NCBI GenBank assembly: GCA_938008005.1
Contig: CALLLZ010000014.1
Location: forward strand, 1-5,802
DNA: 5,802 nt
Reading direction: 5' to 3'
Source: an uncultured Marinicella sp.
GTDB lineage: Bacteria; Pseudomonadota; Gammaproteobacteria; Xanthomonadales; Marinicellaceae
Positions 5,717 to 5,802 of this stretch are shown piece by piece. The translations under genes were made by a program, and so were the position numbers. Position 1 is the first letter of the stretch, and each line of letters begins with the position of its first letter. The notes under the pieces are model-generated. The model saw only the letters and a list, made by a program, of their open reading frames with translations. It made no database searches and had not been told where the DNA came from.

Positions 5717-5766
5717 AAGAAAAGGAGAAAAACAGGAGGTTTTTTATTCGACAAATAACAAGAAAA
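5712..5766 (+). repeat. 12-nt direct repeat ATAACAAGAAAA, two copies
   Basis: ATAACAAGAAAA occurs at 5712-5723 and again at 5755-5766, offset by 43 nt. Each copy is followed by a purine-rich GGAGAAA or ATGAGGAAA. The second copy lies directly before the ATG at 5767. It may be a local duplication of a leader or ribosome-binding segment. Confidence 0.5.
5734..5739 (+). promoter_or_regulatory. Perfect Shine-Dalgarno sequence AGGAGG without an obvious start codon
   Basis: AGGAGG is the strongest Shine-Dalgarno match in the window. A TTTTTT run follows, then ATT at 5746, with the first ATG only at 5767 in the same frame (27-nt spacing, too far for normal use). It may serve a rare ATT start, or be only part of a purine-rich leader. 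Confidence 0.3.
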
Positions 5767-5802
5767 ATGAGGAAATGCATACTAATCTCATTTTTTAAAT
5801 TT
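5767..5802 (+). CDS. Possible start of a gene cut by the right edge
   Basis: From ATG 5767 the frame reads MRKCILISFFKF and is open to the window end (12 codons). The frame also continues open upstream, with its first stop at 5713-5715. A short basic start followed by hydrophobic residues looks like the beginning of a signal peptide or membrane segment, but 12 codons are too few to judge. Supporting context is the possible promoter at 5688-5716 and the purine-rich leader. It could equally be non-coding. Confidence 0.25.
   Translation, partial: MRKCILISFFKF

Larger units (their letters stand above)
5419..5802. other. Intergenic region without an established gene
   Basis: After the last SDR stop, 384 bases contain no convincing long reading frame on either strand. 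The stretch is AT-rich. It holds a perfect 17-bp inverted repeat (5452-5498), a weak 6-bp hairpin (5550-5569), a foldable segment with complementary arms (5597-5641), a possible promoter (5688-5716), a 12-nt direct repeat, and perhaps the start of a gene at the right edge. Each is listed separately. Confidence 0.7.

Noticed and set aside
1..5802. CRISPR array, defence system, tRNA, rRNA or prophage genes
   Set aside because: No regularly spaced repeats, no cloverleaf or rRNA-like sequence, and no defence or phage protein motif were seen on either strand.

Overview
The window looks like a chromosomal fatty-acid or acyl-CoA metabolism locus from a low-GC proteobacterium. GC is roughly 40% by eye and was not computed. 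A gammaproteobacterium is my best guess, from gene content and protein style only; no taxonomic marker is present. I see no transposase, phage gene, CRISPR array, tRNA or rRNA.

Layout: two divergent transcription units flank a very short intergenic region (1686-1717). Leftward, a short-chain dehydrogenase/reductase (SDR, 1685-774) overlaps by 4 nt an NADP-binding saccharopine-dehydrogenase-like reductase (777 to the left edge). The latter is cut by the window after 259 codons. Rightward runs an ACAD10/ACAD11-type acyl-CoA dehydrogenase (1718-2932), a TetR regulator with a TTG start (2929-3624), an APH-fold phosphotransferase (3621-4625) and a second, DHRS4-like SDR (4666-5418). The last 384 bases (5419-5802) hold no established gene. 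They carry a perfect 17-bp inverted repeat, smaller foldable sequences, a 12-nt direct repeat and perhaps the first 12 codons of another gene at the right edge.

How the genes may work together: the kinase and the dehydrogenase correspond to the two halves of the mammalian fusion proteins ACAD10/ACAD11. They also resemble LvaA and LvaC of Pseudomonas putida levulinate catabolism, where a 4-hydroxyacyl-CoA is phosphorylated and the phosphate is then eliminated by an acyl-CoA-dehydrogenase-fold enzyme. With one or two SDRs able to interconvert keto and hydroxy groups, a reductase and a local TetR repressor, the most economical reading is a regulated pathway for hydroxy- or oxo-substituted fatty acyl-CoAs. 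The substrate is not visible in the sequence. No CoA ligase and no LvaB-like small protein lie in the window.

The best observations for follow-up are the split ACAD10/11 arrangement with an embedded regulator, a near-symmetric inverted repeat in the divergent promoter region that could be the TetR operator, departures from canonical acyl-CoA dehydrogenase motifs, and the long AT-rich perfect inverted repeat after the last gene.
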